From: Azoarcus indigens
GTDB lineage: Bacteria > Pseudomonadota > Gammaproteobacteria > Burkholderiales > Rhodocyclaceae
Length of the DNA stretch: 64,000 nt
Direction of reading: 5' to 3'
Assembly (NCBI RefSeq): GCF_004361735.1
Contig: NZ_SNVV01000013.1
Location: forward strand, 1 to 64,000
A program made the translations under genes and the position numbers. Position 1 is the stretch's first letter. Each line of letters begins with the position of its first letter. A model generated the notes under the pieces. That model saw nothing but the letters and a program-made list of their open reading frames with translations, did not search any database and was not told the origin of the DNA. Positions 7,657 through 17,158 of this stretch are shown one piece after another.

Positions 7657-8981
7657 GCGGCACTGCGGTCGGCCTACTGGGCTTCGGCGCGCTGATGGCG
7701 ATGCTGTCGGTGCGCATCCACATCACCATGGCGATGTTCATCGCCGGTGCCGGCATCTACCTGGTGATGAACAGCGGCATGGCGGACGGTCTGCTGTACA
7801 CGCTGAACAACCTGGTCTATGCCCGGCTTTCCAACTACGACCTGGCGGTGATCCCGCTCTTCATCCTGATGGGCCAGTTCGCCACCCACGGCGGCCTGTC
7901 CAAGGCGTTGTTCCGTGCCGCCGGCACGCTGATCGGCCACTGGAAGGGCGGCATGGCGATGGCTTCCACCGCCGCCTGCGCTGCCTTTGGCGCCATCTGC
8001 GGCTCCTCGCTGGCCACCGCCGCCACCATGGGCCAGGTGGCGCTGCCGGAACTGCGCGAGCGCGGCTATTCCGGCAAGCTCGCCACCGCCACGCTGGCGG
8101 CCAGCGGCACGCTGGGCATCCTGATTCCGCCGTCGGTACCGCTGGTGATCTATGCGGTGCTGACGCAGGAGTCCATCGGCAAGCTGTTCGTCGCCGCGGT
8201 CATTCCCGGCATCGTCGCCGCGCTGGGCTACATCCTCGTCATCCGCATCATCGTCAGCCGCAACCCGGAAGCCGGCCCGGCCGGGGAGAAGGCCAGCGTG
8301 GCCGAGATGATCAAGGCGCAGGTCGGCATCATCCCGGTGCTGCTGGTGTTCCTGGTGGTCATCGTCGGCATCTACGGCGGCTGGGCCAATCCCACCGAAG
8401 CGGCCTCCATCGGCGCGGCAGCCTGCGGCGTGCTTGCCTTCGTCACCGGCGGCATGCGCTGGAAGGGCTTGTCGGCGAGCATTCTCGGCACCGCTCACGC
8501 CACTGCGATGATCTTCATGGTGCTGATCGGCGCCGATCTGCTGAATTCGGCGCTGGCGCTGTCGCAGATGCCCACCGAGCTGGCCAACTGGGCGCGCGAT
8601 TCCGGCATGCCGCCGCTGGCCATCCTGTTCGCGGTGCTGGCCATCTACGTGCTGCTGGGCTGCGTGATGGATTCGCTGGCGATGATCCTGCTCACCATTC
8701 CCATCTTCTACCCGATGATCATGGGCCTGGATTTCTTCGGCATGAGCCAGGCGGACAAGTCCATCTGGTTCGGCATCCTGGCGCTGATGGTGGTGGAGAT
8801 CGGCCTGGTGCATCCGCCGGTGGGCATGAACCTCTATGTGATCAACAAGCTGGCGCGCGACGTGCCGATGAAGGACACCGCCCTGGGGGTGATGCCTTTC
8901 CTGGCCTCCGACTTCGCGCGCATCATCCTGCTGGTGTTCGTGCCTGGCCTCGCGCTGTGGCTGGTGCATGCACTGGGTTGA
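7653..8981 (+). CDS. dctM: TRAP transporter large permease subunit DctM
   Basis: About 442 residues, predicted start at the ATGA overlap with dctQ after GGAGG. It is an almost continuous series of membrane helices. DctM hallmarks are visible: PLFILMGQFATHGGLSKALF, GGMAMASTAACAAFGAICGSS, TLAASGTLGILIPPSVPLVIY, ANPTEAASIGAAACG and VMDSLAMILLTIPIFYP. The family drives uptake with a sodium gradient, using solute delivered by DctP. Longer in-frame extensions upstream lie inside dctQ and are not used. The stop is 13 bases before hpaG1, keeping transport and catabolism on one message. Confidence 0.92.
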   Translation: MSGTAVGLLGFGALMAMLSVRIHITMAMFIAGAGIYLVMNSGMADGLLYTLNNLVYARLSNYDLAVIPLFILMGQFATHGGLSKALFRAAGTLIGHWKGGMAMASTAACAAFGAICGSSLATAATMGQVALPELRERGYSGKLATATLAASGTLGILIPPSVPLVIYAVLTQESIGKLFVAAVIPGIVAALGYILVIRIIVSRNPEAGPAGEKASVAEMIKAQVGIIPVLLVFLVVIVGIYGGWANPTEAASIGAAACGVLAFVTGGMRWKGLSASILGTAHATAMIFMVLIGADLLNSALALSQMPTELANWARDSGMPPLAILFAVLAIYVLLGCVMDSLAMILLTIPIFYPMIMGLDFFGMSQADKSIWFGILALMVVEIGLVHPPVGMNLYVINKLARDVPMKDTALGVMPFLASDFARIILLVFVPGLALWLVHALG

Positions 8982-8994
8982 GGAGACACACACG

Positions 8995-9657
8995 ATGACA
9001 AGCAAACCCCTGCCGCTGGCCGGCACGGTGTACGGCGTGGTGATGAACGACCGCGTCTCGGTGGCCCGCCTGGGTGCCGCTGCCGCTGAAGCGCCCTACA
9101 AGGGCGCACCCAGGGCGCCGGTGCTCTACATCAAGCCGGCCAATACCCTGGCGGCCGAGGGCGCCGCGGTGCGCCTGCCGCAGGGCGAGGCGCGGGTGGA
9201 AGTGGCGGCCACCGTCGGCATCGTCTTCGGCGCGCCGGCGGCGCGCCGCACGCCGGCCGATGCGCTGGAGACGGTGGCCGGCTACCTGCTGGTGGCCGAC
9301 CTCAGCCTGCCGCACGCCAGCTACTACCGGCCAGCGATCCGTGAGAAGTGCTTCGACGGCGCCTGCCCGGTCGCCGCCCGGGTGGTGCCGGTGGCGGAGG
9401 CGGGCACGCTGGCCCACCTCACGCTGCACACCTTCTTCGATGGCCTGCCGGTGGCCGAGCGCACGCTGGCGGACCTGCTGCGCGACGTGCCGCAGCTGAT
9501 CGCCGACGTGTCCGAGTTCATGACCCTGCACACCGGCGACGTGCTGCTGGTCGGCGTGGAATACCAGTCGCCGCAGGCTGCGCCCGGCACGAAGGTGCGC
9601 ATCGACGGCGGCGCGCTGGGCGCGCTGGCATTCAGCATTGCGGAGGAAGCACGATGA
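8995..9657 (+). CDS. hpaG1: 4-Hydroxyphenylacetate degradation isomerase/decarboxylase N-terminal subunit, HpaG1
   Basis: 220 residues, fumarylacetoacetate-hydrolase fold. E. coli HpaG is one two-domain protein; here the N- and C-terminal halves are separate overlapping genes, as in several other proteobacteria. This half has VEVAATVGIVFG where the catalytic half has the metal-binding ExE motif (ECELAVVIG), so the usual acidic ligands are missing and it is probably a structural or partly specialised subunit. The ATG nine bases after AGGAG is used; an upstream in-frame ATG lies inside the end of dctM. Its stop overlaps the hpaG2 start (ATGA). Confidence 0.82.
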   Translation: MTSKPLPLAGTVYGVVMNDRVSVARLGAAAAEAPYKGAPRAPVLYIKPANTLAAEGAAVRLPQGEARVEVAATVGIVFGAPAARRTPADALETVAGYLLVADLSLPHASYYRPAIREKCFDGACPVAARVVPVAEAGTLAHLTLHTFFDGLPVAERTLADLLRDVPQLIADVSEFMTLHTGDVLLVGVEYQSPQAAPGTKVRIDGGALGALAFSIAEEAR

Positions 9658-10439
9658 AGCGCGCACGCATCGCCTGGCAGGGCGGCATCCACGAGGCGCG
9701 GCCTCACGGTGCGGACCAGCTGCGGCTGGCCGATGGCCGCATCGTCGGCCAGGCGGAAGTCACCTGGCTGCCGCCGGTGCAGCCGCGCACCGTGTTCGCC
9801 CTCGGCCTCAATTACGCCGACCACGCCAAGGAGCTGGCCTTCAAGGCGCCGGAAGCGCCGCTGGTCTTCCTCAAGGGGCCGAACGCCTTCACCGGCCACC
9901 GCAGCTTCAGCCGCCGCCCGGCGGACGCCACCTACATGCACTACGAGTGCGAGCTGGCGGTGGTGATCGGCAAGGCCGGCTACCGGATTTCCAAGGCGGA
10001 TGCCTACGACCATGTCGCCGGCTACACCGTCGCCAACGACTACGCCATCCGCGACTACCTCGAAAACTGGTACCGCCCCAACCTGCGGGTGAAGAACCGC
10101 GACGCCTGCACGCCGCTCGGCCCCTGGCTTGTGGACCGCGCCGACGTGCCGGACCCGATGGCGCTGCGCCTCACCACCCGGGTGAACGGCGTCACCACCC
10201 AGCAAGGCACGACCGCCGACATGATCTTCGACGTGCCGACGCTGATCGAATACCTGTCGTCCTTCATGACGCTCTCGCCCGGCGACCTCATCCTCACCGG
10301 CACGCCGGAAGGGCTGGCCGACGTCAAGGCCGGCGACGTGGTCGACACCGAGATCGAGGGCATAGGCTGCCTCACCAACACCATCGTGGACGACGCCGGC
10401 TGGTTCGGCGCCGCCGGCCAGGGAGCACACGCACAATGA
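9654..10439 (+). CDS. hpaG2: HpaG2: 2-hydroxyhepta-2,4-diene-1,7-dioate isomerase / OPET decarboxylase C-terminal subunit
   Basis: 261 residues. The FAH-family active site is intact: VFALGLNYADHAKEL near the N-terminus, HYECELAVVIGK with the two metal-binding glutamates, VANDYAIRDY with the third acidic ligand, and the LTGTPEGLADVKAGD loop. The enzyme decarboxylates 5-oxo-pent-3-ene-1,2,5-tricarboxylate and isomerises the product in the homoprotocatechuate pathway. Start and stop both overlap their neighbours by four bases (hpaG1 and hpaE), a strongly coupled trio. Assignment to HpaG rather than another FAH enzyme rests on the surrounding hpa genes as much as on sequence. Confidence 0.88.
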   Translation: MKRARIAWQGGIHEARPHGADQLRLADGRIVGQAEVTWLPPVQPRTVFALGLNYADHAKELAFKAPEAPLVFLKGPNAFTGHRSFSRRPADATYMHYECELAVVIGKAGYRISKADAYDHVAGYTVANDYAIRDYLENWYRPNLRVKNRDACTPLGPWLVDRADVPDPMALRLTTRVNGVTTQQGTTADMIFDVPTLIEYLSSFMTLSPGDLILTGTPEGLADVKAGDVVDTEIEGIGCLTNTIVDDAGWFGAAGQGAHAQ

Positions 10440-11896
10440 GCACGATTCAACACCTCATCGGCGGCCGCGAAGTCGGCAGCGCCGAGACCTTCGACACCCT
10501 CAACCCCGCCACCGGCGAAGTGCTCGCCCGCGTCGCCAGCGGCGGCCAGGACGAAGTGAACGCCGCGGTGGCCGCCGCCAAGGCCGCCTTCCCCGCCTGG
10601 GCCGCCACCCCGGTGAAGGAGCGCGCCCGCCTGCTGCGCCGCCTGGGCGACCTCATCGCCGCCCATGTGCCGGAGCTGGCAGAGCTGGAAACGCGCGACT
10701 GCGGCCAGGTCATCGGCCAGACCAAGAAGGCGCTGATCCCGCGTGCGGCGGACAACTTCTACTACTTCGCCGAACTCATCCAGCACCAGCACGGCGAAAC
10801 CTACGATTCCGACACCGGCCACCTCAACTACACTCTGTGGCAGCCGGTGGGCGTGGTGGCGCTGATCTCGCCGTGGAACGTGCCCTTCATGACGGCCACC
10901 TGGAAGACCGCGCCCTGCCTGGCCTTCGGCAACACCGCGGTGATGAAGATGTCGGAACTCTCGCCGCTCACCGCCACGCGCCTCGCGCAGCTGGTGCTGG
11001 AGGCCGGCATTCCGCCGGGCGTGTTCAACCTGGTGCACGGCTACGGCCACACCGCCGGCGAGGCGCTGGTCAGCCACCCGGACGTGCGCGCCATCTCCTT
11101 CACCGGCTCCACCGTCACCGGCAACCGCATCGTCAAGTCCGCCGGGCTGAAGAAGTTCTCGATGGAGCTGGGCGGCAAGTCGCCCTTCGTGATCTTCGAC
11201 GATGCTGACTACGAACGCGCGTTGGATGCCGCGCTGTTCATGATCTTCTCCAACAACGGCGAACGCTGCACCGCCGGCAGCCGCATCATCGTCCAGCACA
11301 GCATCTACGAGCGCTTCGTCGCCGACTTTGCCGCCCGCGCGGCCAAGCTGACGGTGGGCGACCCGCTGGACCCCAACACCATCATTGGCCCGATGATCAG
11401 CCGCGGCCACTACGAGAAGGTCACGCGCTACATCGAGCTCGGCCAGGAAGAGGGCGCCCGCCTGGTGCTGGGCGGCGGCAAACCGGAGGTGGCGGCGCAC
11501 CTGGCCGGCGGCAACTGGGTGCAGCCCACAGTGTTCGCCGACGTGGATAACCGCATGACCATCGCCCAGGACGAGATCTTTGGCCCGGTGCCGTGCCTGA
11601 TCCCGTTCAAGACCGAGGAAGAGGCGGTGCGCATCGCCAACGACACCCCCTACGGTCTGTCCTCCTACCTGTGGACCGAGAACACCGGCCGCGTGCTGCG
11701 CATGGCCAAGGCCATCGAGGCTGGCATGACCTTCGTCAACAGCCAGAACGTGCGCGACCTGCGGCAGCCCTTCGGCGGTACCAAGGCCTCCGGCACCGGC
11801 CGCGAGGGCAACCACTACAGCTACGAAGTGTTCTGCGAGGCCAAGAACGTGGCGATTTCGTATGGCAGCCACCCGATTCCAAGGTGGGGCGTGTGA
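10436..11896 (+). CDS. hpaE: 5-Carboxymethyl-2-hydroxymuconate semialdehyde dehydrogenase, HpaE
   Basis: 486 residues, NAD-dependent aldehyde dehydrogenase. E244 (MELGGKSPF) and nucleophile C278 (NNGERCTAGSRII) are present, as are the cofactor-binding ISPWNVPF and FTGSTVTGN motifs. NNGERCTAGSR matches the HpaE subgroup better than general ALDHs. It oxidises the ring-fission product of HpaD to the tricarboxylic acid that HpaG decarboxylates. The ATG overlapping the hpaG2 stop, after GGGAG, is chosen; the frame extends upstream only through hpaG2. A hairpin follows the stop, separating this part of the operon from hpaD. Confidence 0.92.
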   Translation: MSTIQHLIGGREVGSAETFDTLNPATGEVLARVASGGQDEVNAAVAAAKAAFPAWAATPVKERARLLRRLGDLIAAHVPELAELETRDCGQVIGQTKKALIPRAADNFYYFAELIQHQHGETYDSDTGHLNYTLWQPVGVVALISPWNVPFMTATWKTAPCLAFGNTAVMKMSELSPLTATRLAQLVLEAGIPPGVFNLVHGYGHTAGEALVSHPDVRAISFTGSTVTGNRIVKSAGLKKFSMELGGKSPFVIFDDADYERALDAALFMIFSNNGERCTAGSRIIVQHSIYERFVADFAARAAKLTVGDPLDPNTIIGPMISRGHYEKVTRYIELGQEEGARLVLGGGKPEVAAHLAGGNWVQPTVFADVDNRMTIAQDEIFGPVPCLIPFKTEEEAVRIANDTPYGLSSYLWTENTGRVLRMAKAIEAGMTFVNSQNVRDLRQPFGGTKASGTGREGNHYSYEVFCEAKNVAISYGSHPIPRWGV

Positions 11897-11922
11897 GGGG
11901 CCTGTGAGTCGCTGCATCACCG

Positions 11923-11949
11923 CCACCGTCCCCCTGCGGACGGTGGTTT
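11923..11949 (+). terminator. Hairpin between hpaE and hpaD (attenuator or partial terminator)
   Basis: CCACCGTCC (11923-11931) and GGACGGTGG (11938-11946) form a perfect nine-base stem with a six-base loop, followed by TTT. It lies in a 179-base gap between genes of one pathway, so it may lower rather than end downstream expression, or stabilise the upstream message. Confidence 0.45.
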
Positions 11950-12075
11950 GACGGCCCGGCAGGGAAACAACAGCAACACGGCGGCCGAGCGCGCACAGAA
12001 CGCGGCCCGCCGCCGGCTCCGGCAGAGAGCGACCCGGAGTTCCATAACCACAGGAAAGCGCAAGAGGAGAACACC

Positions 12076-12924
12076 ATGGGCAAACTCGCCCTCGCCGCCA
12101 AGATCACCCACGTGCCGTCGATGTATCTGTCCGAGCTGGACGGCCCGCACAAGGGCTGTCGCCAGCCCGCCATCGACGGCCACATCGAGATCGGCCGCCG
12201 CTGCCGCGAACTCGGTGTGGACACCATCGTCGTCTTCGACACCCACTGGCTGGTGAACAGCGGCTACCACGTGAACTGCGCGCCGCACTTCGAAGGCATC
12301 TACACCAGCAACGAGCTGCCGCACTTCATCAAGAACATGCCCTACGCCTACCCGGGCAACCCGGCGCTGGGCAAGCTGCTGGCCGAGGTGTGCACCGCCG
12401 AGGGCGTGAATACCCGCGCCCACGATGCCACCACGCTGGCGCTGGAGTACGGCACCCTGGTGCCGATGCGTTACATGAACGCCGATCAGCATTTCAAGGT
12501 GGTGTCGGTATCGGCGCTGTGCACCGTGCATAACCTGGCGGACTCGGTACGCCTGGGCGCGGCCATGCGCAAGGCGGTGGAAGCCCACTACGATGGCAAG
12601 GTCGCCTTCTTCGCCAGCGGCTCGCTGTCGCACCGCTTCGCCCAGAACGGCGTCGCCGAAGAGTTCATGCACAAGATGTGGAGCCCCTTCCTGGAGACCA
12701 TGGACCACGCGGTGGTGGACATGTGGCAGCGCGGCGACTGGCAGACCTTCTGCGCGATGCTCCCCGAGTACGCCGACAAGTGCCACGGCGAAGGCTTCAT
12801 GCACGACACCGCGATGCTGCTGGGCGCGCTGGGCTGGGACGCATACCGCGGCAAGGTGGAAGTGGTCACCCCCTTCTTCGGCAGCTCCGGCACCGGCCAG
12901 ATCAACGCGGTGTTTCCGGTCTGA
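12076..12924 (+). CDS. hpaD: 3,4-Dihydroxyphenylacetate 2,3-dioxygenase, HpaD
   Basis: 282 residues, class III (LigB-type) extradiol dioxygenase. The N-terminal KITHVPSMYLSELDGPHKG, FDTHWLVNSGYHVNCAPHF and the later SGSLSHRFAQNG contain the histidines expected for the Fe(II) site and substrate pocket of this family. It opens homoprotocatechuate between C2 and C3 to 5-carboxymethyl-2-hydroxymuconate semialdehyde. GGAGAACACC-ATG is a good start site, and the same sequence precedes gabD. Placed centrally in the hpa cluster; assignment secure. Confidence 0.93.
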   Translation: MGKLALAAKITHVPSMYLSELDGPHKGCRQPAIDGHIEIGRRCRELGVDTIVVFDTHWLVNSGYHVNCAPHFEGIYTSNELPHFIKNMPYAYPGNPALGKLLAEVCTAEGVNTRAHDATTLALEYGTLVPMRYMNADQHFKVVSVSALCTVHNLADSVRLGAAMRKAVEAHYDGKVAFFASGSLSHRFAQNGVAEEFMHKMWSPFLETMDHAVVDMWQRGDWQTFCAMLPEYADKCHGEGFMHDTAMLLGALGWDAYRGKVEVVTPFFGSSGTGQINAVFPV

Positions 12925-12969
12925 GCTGAAGGCGGGAGGCGAGTTGAAACGCAATACCCCTCCGAGCCA

Positions 12970-13190
12970 CCGGCGCCTTTCCCCCTCCTCCCCTCGCGGG
13001 GAGGAGGGGGGAGAGGGGGCGCCCCGCAGGGGCTTACCCGGCCTGGAGTGCCGAACGGCCGTCCCCCTCTCTCCAACCCCCGCTCCGCACCCCGGCCCTG
13101 TTGCCTGCAGGCAACAGGGGGCTCTGGCGGGCGAAGCAGTGCTTCGCTTTCCCGCCTACCCCCCGCGAGGGAAGAGGGACTTAAAAGCCA
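12970..13190. repeat. Cluster of intergenic palindromic repeats between hpaD and hpaF
   Basis: The 347-base gap before hpaF has no gene but several palindromes. They are CCCCCTCCTCCCC/GGGGAGGAGGGGG (12981-13010, loop TCGC); a perfect 24-base palindrome at 13096-13119 centred on CCTGCAGG; and GCGAAGC-AGT-GCTTCGC (13131-13147). The last, with flanks GGCGGGCG and CCGCCT, recurs at 22396-22440, showing a dispersed element. The T-poor hairpins could still attenuate or protect the hpa message. Confidence 0.6.
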
Positions 13191-13271
13191 ACGCCGACTG
13201 AACCGCCTCCACTCCCATTTCCCCCGACCTTGCGAAGCCGCCCCCCAACACCTTCCACGGACTCCCGCACC

Positions 13272-13658
13272 ATGGCCCACCTCATCTTCGAATACTCCGC
13301 CAACCTCCGCGCCGAGGGCGACCTCCGCGGCCTGCTGAAAAAGGCCAACGCGGTGATGATCGCCCAGGGCGTGTTCCCGGTCGGCGGCATCCGCTCGCGC
13401 GCCATCGAACTCACCGACTTCTGCGTCGCCGACGGCAGCGCGGATGACGCCTTCGTCCATGCCACCGTCAAGATCGGCGCCGGCCGCAGCGCGGAGGCGC
13501 GGCAGAAGACCGGCGACGAGCTGTTCGACATGATGAAGGCCCACTTCGCCGCGCTCTTCGACCGCCGCTACCTGGCGCTGTCGCTGGAACTGCAGGAGTT
13601 CTCCGAGGCCGGCACCTGGAAGCACAACAACATCCACGCCCGCTACCGCAAGGCCTGA
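13272..13658 (+). CDS. hpaF: 5-Carboxymethyl-2-hydroxymuconate delta-isomerase, HpaF
   Basis: 128 residues, tautomerase-superfamily size and pattern: MAHLIFEYSANL with the catalytic-type N-terminal proline replaced by alanine as written (the family motif is usually MPH), then GIRSRAIELTDFCVADGSADDAFVH and the C-terminal LALSLELQEFSEAGTWKHNNIHARY. It tautomerises carboxymethylhydroxymuconate before decarboxylation. The start is fixed by the conserved beginning, not by a ribosome site, which is weak here. The apparent A instead of P at position 2 is worth noting, because Pro1 is the general base in CHMI. A start further upstream would not restore it. Confidence 0.85.
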   Translation: MAHLIFEYSANLRAEGDLRGLLKKANAVMIAQGVFPVGGIRSRAIELTDFCVADGSADDAFVHATVKIGAGRSAEARQKTGDELFDMMKAHFAALFDRRYLALSLELQEFSEAGTWKHNNIHARYRKA

Positions 13659-13691
13659 GCGGCCGGGCGCCCCACATCAGAGGACAAGACC

Positions 13692-14495
<804 letters not shown>

Positions 14496-14538
14496 GCCGC
14501 CGCGCGCCCAGCCCGTCCGCCTTCGCGAGAGTTCTCCC

Positions 14539-15342
14539 ATGCAGATGCCCGAAAACCGCTTCAAGCGCGCCCTGGCGGCGCCCACCGATGGCCAGCCGCT
14601 GATCGGCCTGTTCCTCGGCCTGGCCGACCCCTACAGCGCCGAGATCGTCGCCGGCACCGGCTACGACTGGCTGATGGTGGACGGCGAGCACGGCCCCAAC
14701 GAGCTGCGCACCGTCCTCGCCCAGCTGCAGGCCCTGGCCGCCTACCCGGTGAGCCCGGTGGTGCGCACCGCCGACCACAACACCGCCGCCATCAAGCGCC
14801 TGCTGGACATCGGCGCCCAGACCTTGCTGGTGCCCATGGTGGAATCCGGCGAGCAGGCCCGCGCCCTGGTCGCCGCCACCCGCTACCCGCCGGCCGGCAT
14901 CCGCGGCGTCGGCACCGCGCTGGCGCGGGCGGCGCGCTGGAACGGCGTGCCGGACTACTTCGCCCGCGCGGATGAAGAGGTCTGCCTGATCCTGCAGGTG
15001 GAATCCCGCGCCGGCCTCGCCGCCATCGAGGACATCGCCGCGGTGGAGGGCGTGGACGGCATCTTCGTCGGCCCCTCCGACCTCGCCGCCTCGCTCGGCT
15101 ACCTCGGCCAGCCCGGCCACCCGGAGGTGAAAGCCGCGGTGGAAGACGCGCTCGCCCGCATCGCCGCCGCCGGCAAGGCCGCCGGCGTATTCGCCTCCGA
15201 CCCCGCCACCGCCCGCGGCTATTGTGAGAAAGGGGCACGTTTCGCCGCCGTCGGCGTCGATACCCTGTTGCTGCGCAACGCCGCGCTGCGCCTGGCGCAG
15301 TCCTTCAAGGGCGAGAGCGGGGCGGCGGGGGCGGCTTATTGA
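14539..15342 (+). CDS. hpaI: 4-Hydroxy-2-oxo-heptane-1,7-dioate aldolase, HpaI
   Basis: 267 residues, HpcH/HpaI class II aldolase (TIM barrel). Visible motifs are the N-terminal GLFLGLADPYSAEIVAGTGYDWLMVDGEHGPN (split here over catalytic DGEH), VRTADHNTAAIKRLLD, TLLVPMVESGEQARALV, QVESRAGLAAIEDIA and GIFVGPSDLAASLG. It cleaves the hydroxy-oxo-dioate to pyruvate and succinate semialdehyde, using a divalent metal. The semialdehyde is the substrate of the gabD-type enzyme 217 bases downstream. Confidence 0.92.
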   Translation: MQMPENRFKRALAAPTDGQPLIGLFLGLADPYSAEIVAGTGYDWLMVDGEHGPNELRTVLAQLQALAAYPVSPVVRTADHNTAAIKRLLDIGAQTLLVPMVESGEQARALVAATRYPPAGIRGVGTALARAARWNGVPDYFARADEEVCLILQVESRAGLAAIEDIAAVEGVDGIFVGPSDLAASLGYLGQPGHPEVKAAVEDALARIAAAGKAAGVFASDPATARGYCEKGARFAAVGVDTLLLRNAALRLAQSFKGESGAAGAAY

Positions 15343-15559
15343 GCGGGAGGGGCGTGTGTGCCCATGCCGGCGGCGCCAGCCTGGCGCCACCGGAGCGGGC
15401 AGGCGGTGCTCCGGCTTGCCAGCCCTGTATTCCGGCGGCGCTCAGCCTGGCAGACCGGCCCTTTCTGCCTGAGCCTGGCCGGGCTTGCGGGGCAAAGAAC
15501 AACATCAGATCCATCTGCTGGCGCCAGTCCGCGCGCCGGCCCGTAACAAGGAGAACACC
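15343..15559 (+). other. Spacer between hpaI and gabD with hairpins
   Basis: No gene seen. Two inverted repeats lie near the hpaI end: GGCGCCAG-C-CTGGCGCC (15372-15388) and CGGAGC...GCTCCG around 15391-15413. They could stabilise or partly terminate the hpa message. The last 15 bases carry AAGGAGAACACC, the gabD ribosome-binding site. Confidence 0.4.
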
Positions 15560-17014
15560 ATGCTCCAGCTGAAGAATCCGGCGCTGCTGCGCCAGGCCTG
15601 CTACATCGCCGGCCAGTGGGTGGGCGCCGATGAGGGCGAGACCGTGCCGGTCACCGACCCCGCCACCGGCGAGACCATCGCCAGCGTGCCGCGCTGCGGC
15701 GCCGCCGAAACCCGCCGCGCCATCGAGGCTGCCGACCGCGCGCTGCCGGCCTGGCGCGAGACCACCGCCGCCGAACGCGCCAAGGTGCTGCGGCGCTGGT
15801 TCGAACTGATGATGGCCAACCAGGAAGACCTCGCCCGGCTGATGACCGCCGAGCAGGGCAAGCCGCTGGCCGAGGCCCGCGGCGAGATCGCCTACGCCGC
15901 CGCCTTCATCGAGTGGTTCGCCGAAGAAGGCAAGCGTGCCTACGGCGAGGTGGTGCCCTCGCCGCTGGCCGGCACCCGCATCGTCGTCACCCGCGAGCCG
16001 GTGGGCGTGTGCGCGGCGGTCACGCCGTGGAACTTCCCGGCGGCGATGATCACCCGCAAGGCCGGCCCGGCGCTGGCGGCCGGCTGCACCATGGTGGTCA
16101 AGCCGGCGGAGCAGACGCCGCTGTCGGCGCTGGCGCTGGCGGTGCTGGCGGAAGAGGCGGGCGTGCCGGCGGGCGTGTTCAGCGTCATCACCGGCAAGGC
16201 CAGCGCCATCGGCGGCGAATTCACCGCCAACCCGACGGTGCGCAAGCTCACCTTCACCGGCTCCACCGAGGTCGGCCGCCTGCTGATGGAGCTGTGCGCG
16301 CCGACGATCAAGAAGCTGTCGCTGGAACTGGGCGGCAATGCGCCCTTCATCGTCTTCGACGATGCCGACCTGGACGCGGCGGTGGCCGGCGCCATCGCCT
16401 CCAAGTACCGCAACACCGGCCAGACCTGCGTCTGCTCCAACCGCCTGCTGGTGCAGGCCGGTGTGTACGACGCCTTCGCCGAAAAGCTGGCCGCCGCGGT
16501 GGCGAAGCTGAAGGTGGGCAACGGCTTCGACGACGGCGTGACCCAGGGCCCCCTGATCGACGAGGCCGCCCTGGCCAAGGTCGAGGAACTGGTGGGCGAC
16601 GCGCTGGCCAAGGGCGCCCGGGTGGTGGCCGGCGGCAAGCGCCATGCGCTGGGCGGCACCTGGTACGAGCCCTCCATCCTGGCCGAGGTGACGCCGGCGA
16701 TGCGGGTGGCGAAGGAGGAAATCTTCGGCCCGGTGGCGCCGCTGTTCCGCTTCGACACCGAGGAAGAGGCCATCCGCCTGGCCAACGACACCGAGTTCGG
16801 CCTCGCCGCCTACTTCTACTCCCGCGACATCGGCCGGGTGTGGCGGGTGTCCGGCAAGCTGGAGTACGGCATGGTGGGCATCAACACCGGCCTGATCTCC
16901 ACCGAGGTGGCGCCCTTCGGCGGCATCAAGCAATCCGGCCTGGGCCGCGAAGGCTCCAGCCACGGCATCGACGAGTACCTGGAAACCAAGTACCTGGCGA
17001 TGGGCGGGCTGTAA
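15560..17014 (+). CDS. gabD: Succinate-semialdehyde dehydrogenase (GabD-type)
   Basis: 484 residues, aldehyde dehydrogenase with E256 (LELGGNAPF) and C290 (NTGQTCVCSNRLLV). TCVCSNR carries the second cysteine two residues after the catalytic one that is typical of GabD enzymes. The ATG with AAGGAG is chosen over an upstream extension. It probably oxidises the succinate semialdehyde released by HpaI to succinate, joining the aromatic pathway to the TCA cycle. NADP preference is usual for the subgroup but not proven here. A terminator follows directly. Confidence 0.87.
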   Translation: MLQLKNPALLRQACYIAGQWVGADEGETVPVTDPATGETIASVPRCGAAETRRAIEAADRALPAWRETTAAERAKVLRRWFELMMANQEDLARLMTAEQGKPLAEARGEIAYAAAFIEWFAEEGKRAYGEVVPSPLAGTRIVVTREPVGVCAAVTPWNFPAAMITRKAGPALAAGCTMVVKPAEQTPLSALALAVLAEEAGVPAGVFSVITGKASAIGGEFTANPTVRKLTFTGSTEVGRLLMELCAPTIKKLSLELGGNAPFIVFDDADLDAAVAGAIASKYRNTGQTCVCSNRLLVQAGVYDAFAEKLAAAVAKLKVGNGFDDGVTQGPLIDEAALAKVEELVGDALAKGARVVAGGKRHALGGTWYEPSILAEVTPAMRVAKEEIFGPVAPLFRFDTEEEAIRLANDTEFGLAAYFYSRDIGRVWRVSGKLEYGMVGINTGLISTEVAPFGGIKQSGLGREGSSHGIDEYLETKYLAMGGL

Positions 17015-17030
17015 GCCGGCGCGAGTAAGC

Positions 17031-17071
17031 AGCGCCGCCGCAACGGATCGACGGGCGGCGGCGCTTTGTTT
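17031..17071 (+). terminator. Terminator closing the hpa/gabD transcript
   Basis: AGCGCCGCCGC (17031-17041) pairs perfectly with GCGGCGGCGCT (17055-17065) across a 13-base loop, followed by TTGTTT. Position 17 bases after the gabD stop makes an intrinsic terminator likely. Confidence 0.7.
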
Positions 17072-17158
17072 CGAAGGGGGCGTGTGGCCGGCTTCCGCAC
17101 ATGCCGCTGCGGTGAGGCGGTGCCGCCATCCAGGCGGCGTCCGGATGGCTTGCCGGTT

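Noticed and set aside
10055-11926. 623-codon frame on the opposite strand of hpaE
   Set aside because: Pure antisense shadow; the plus-strand frame has all aldehyde-dehydrogenase residues.
12970-13190. Possible CRISPR-like repeat array in the hpaD-hpaF spacer
   Set aside because: The palindromes differ from one another and show no regular spacer length; no cas genes. Better explained as dispersed repeats.
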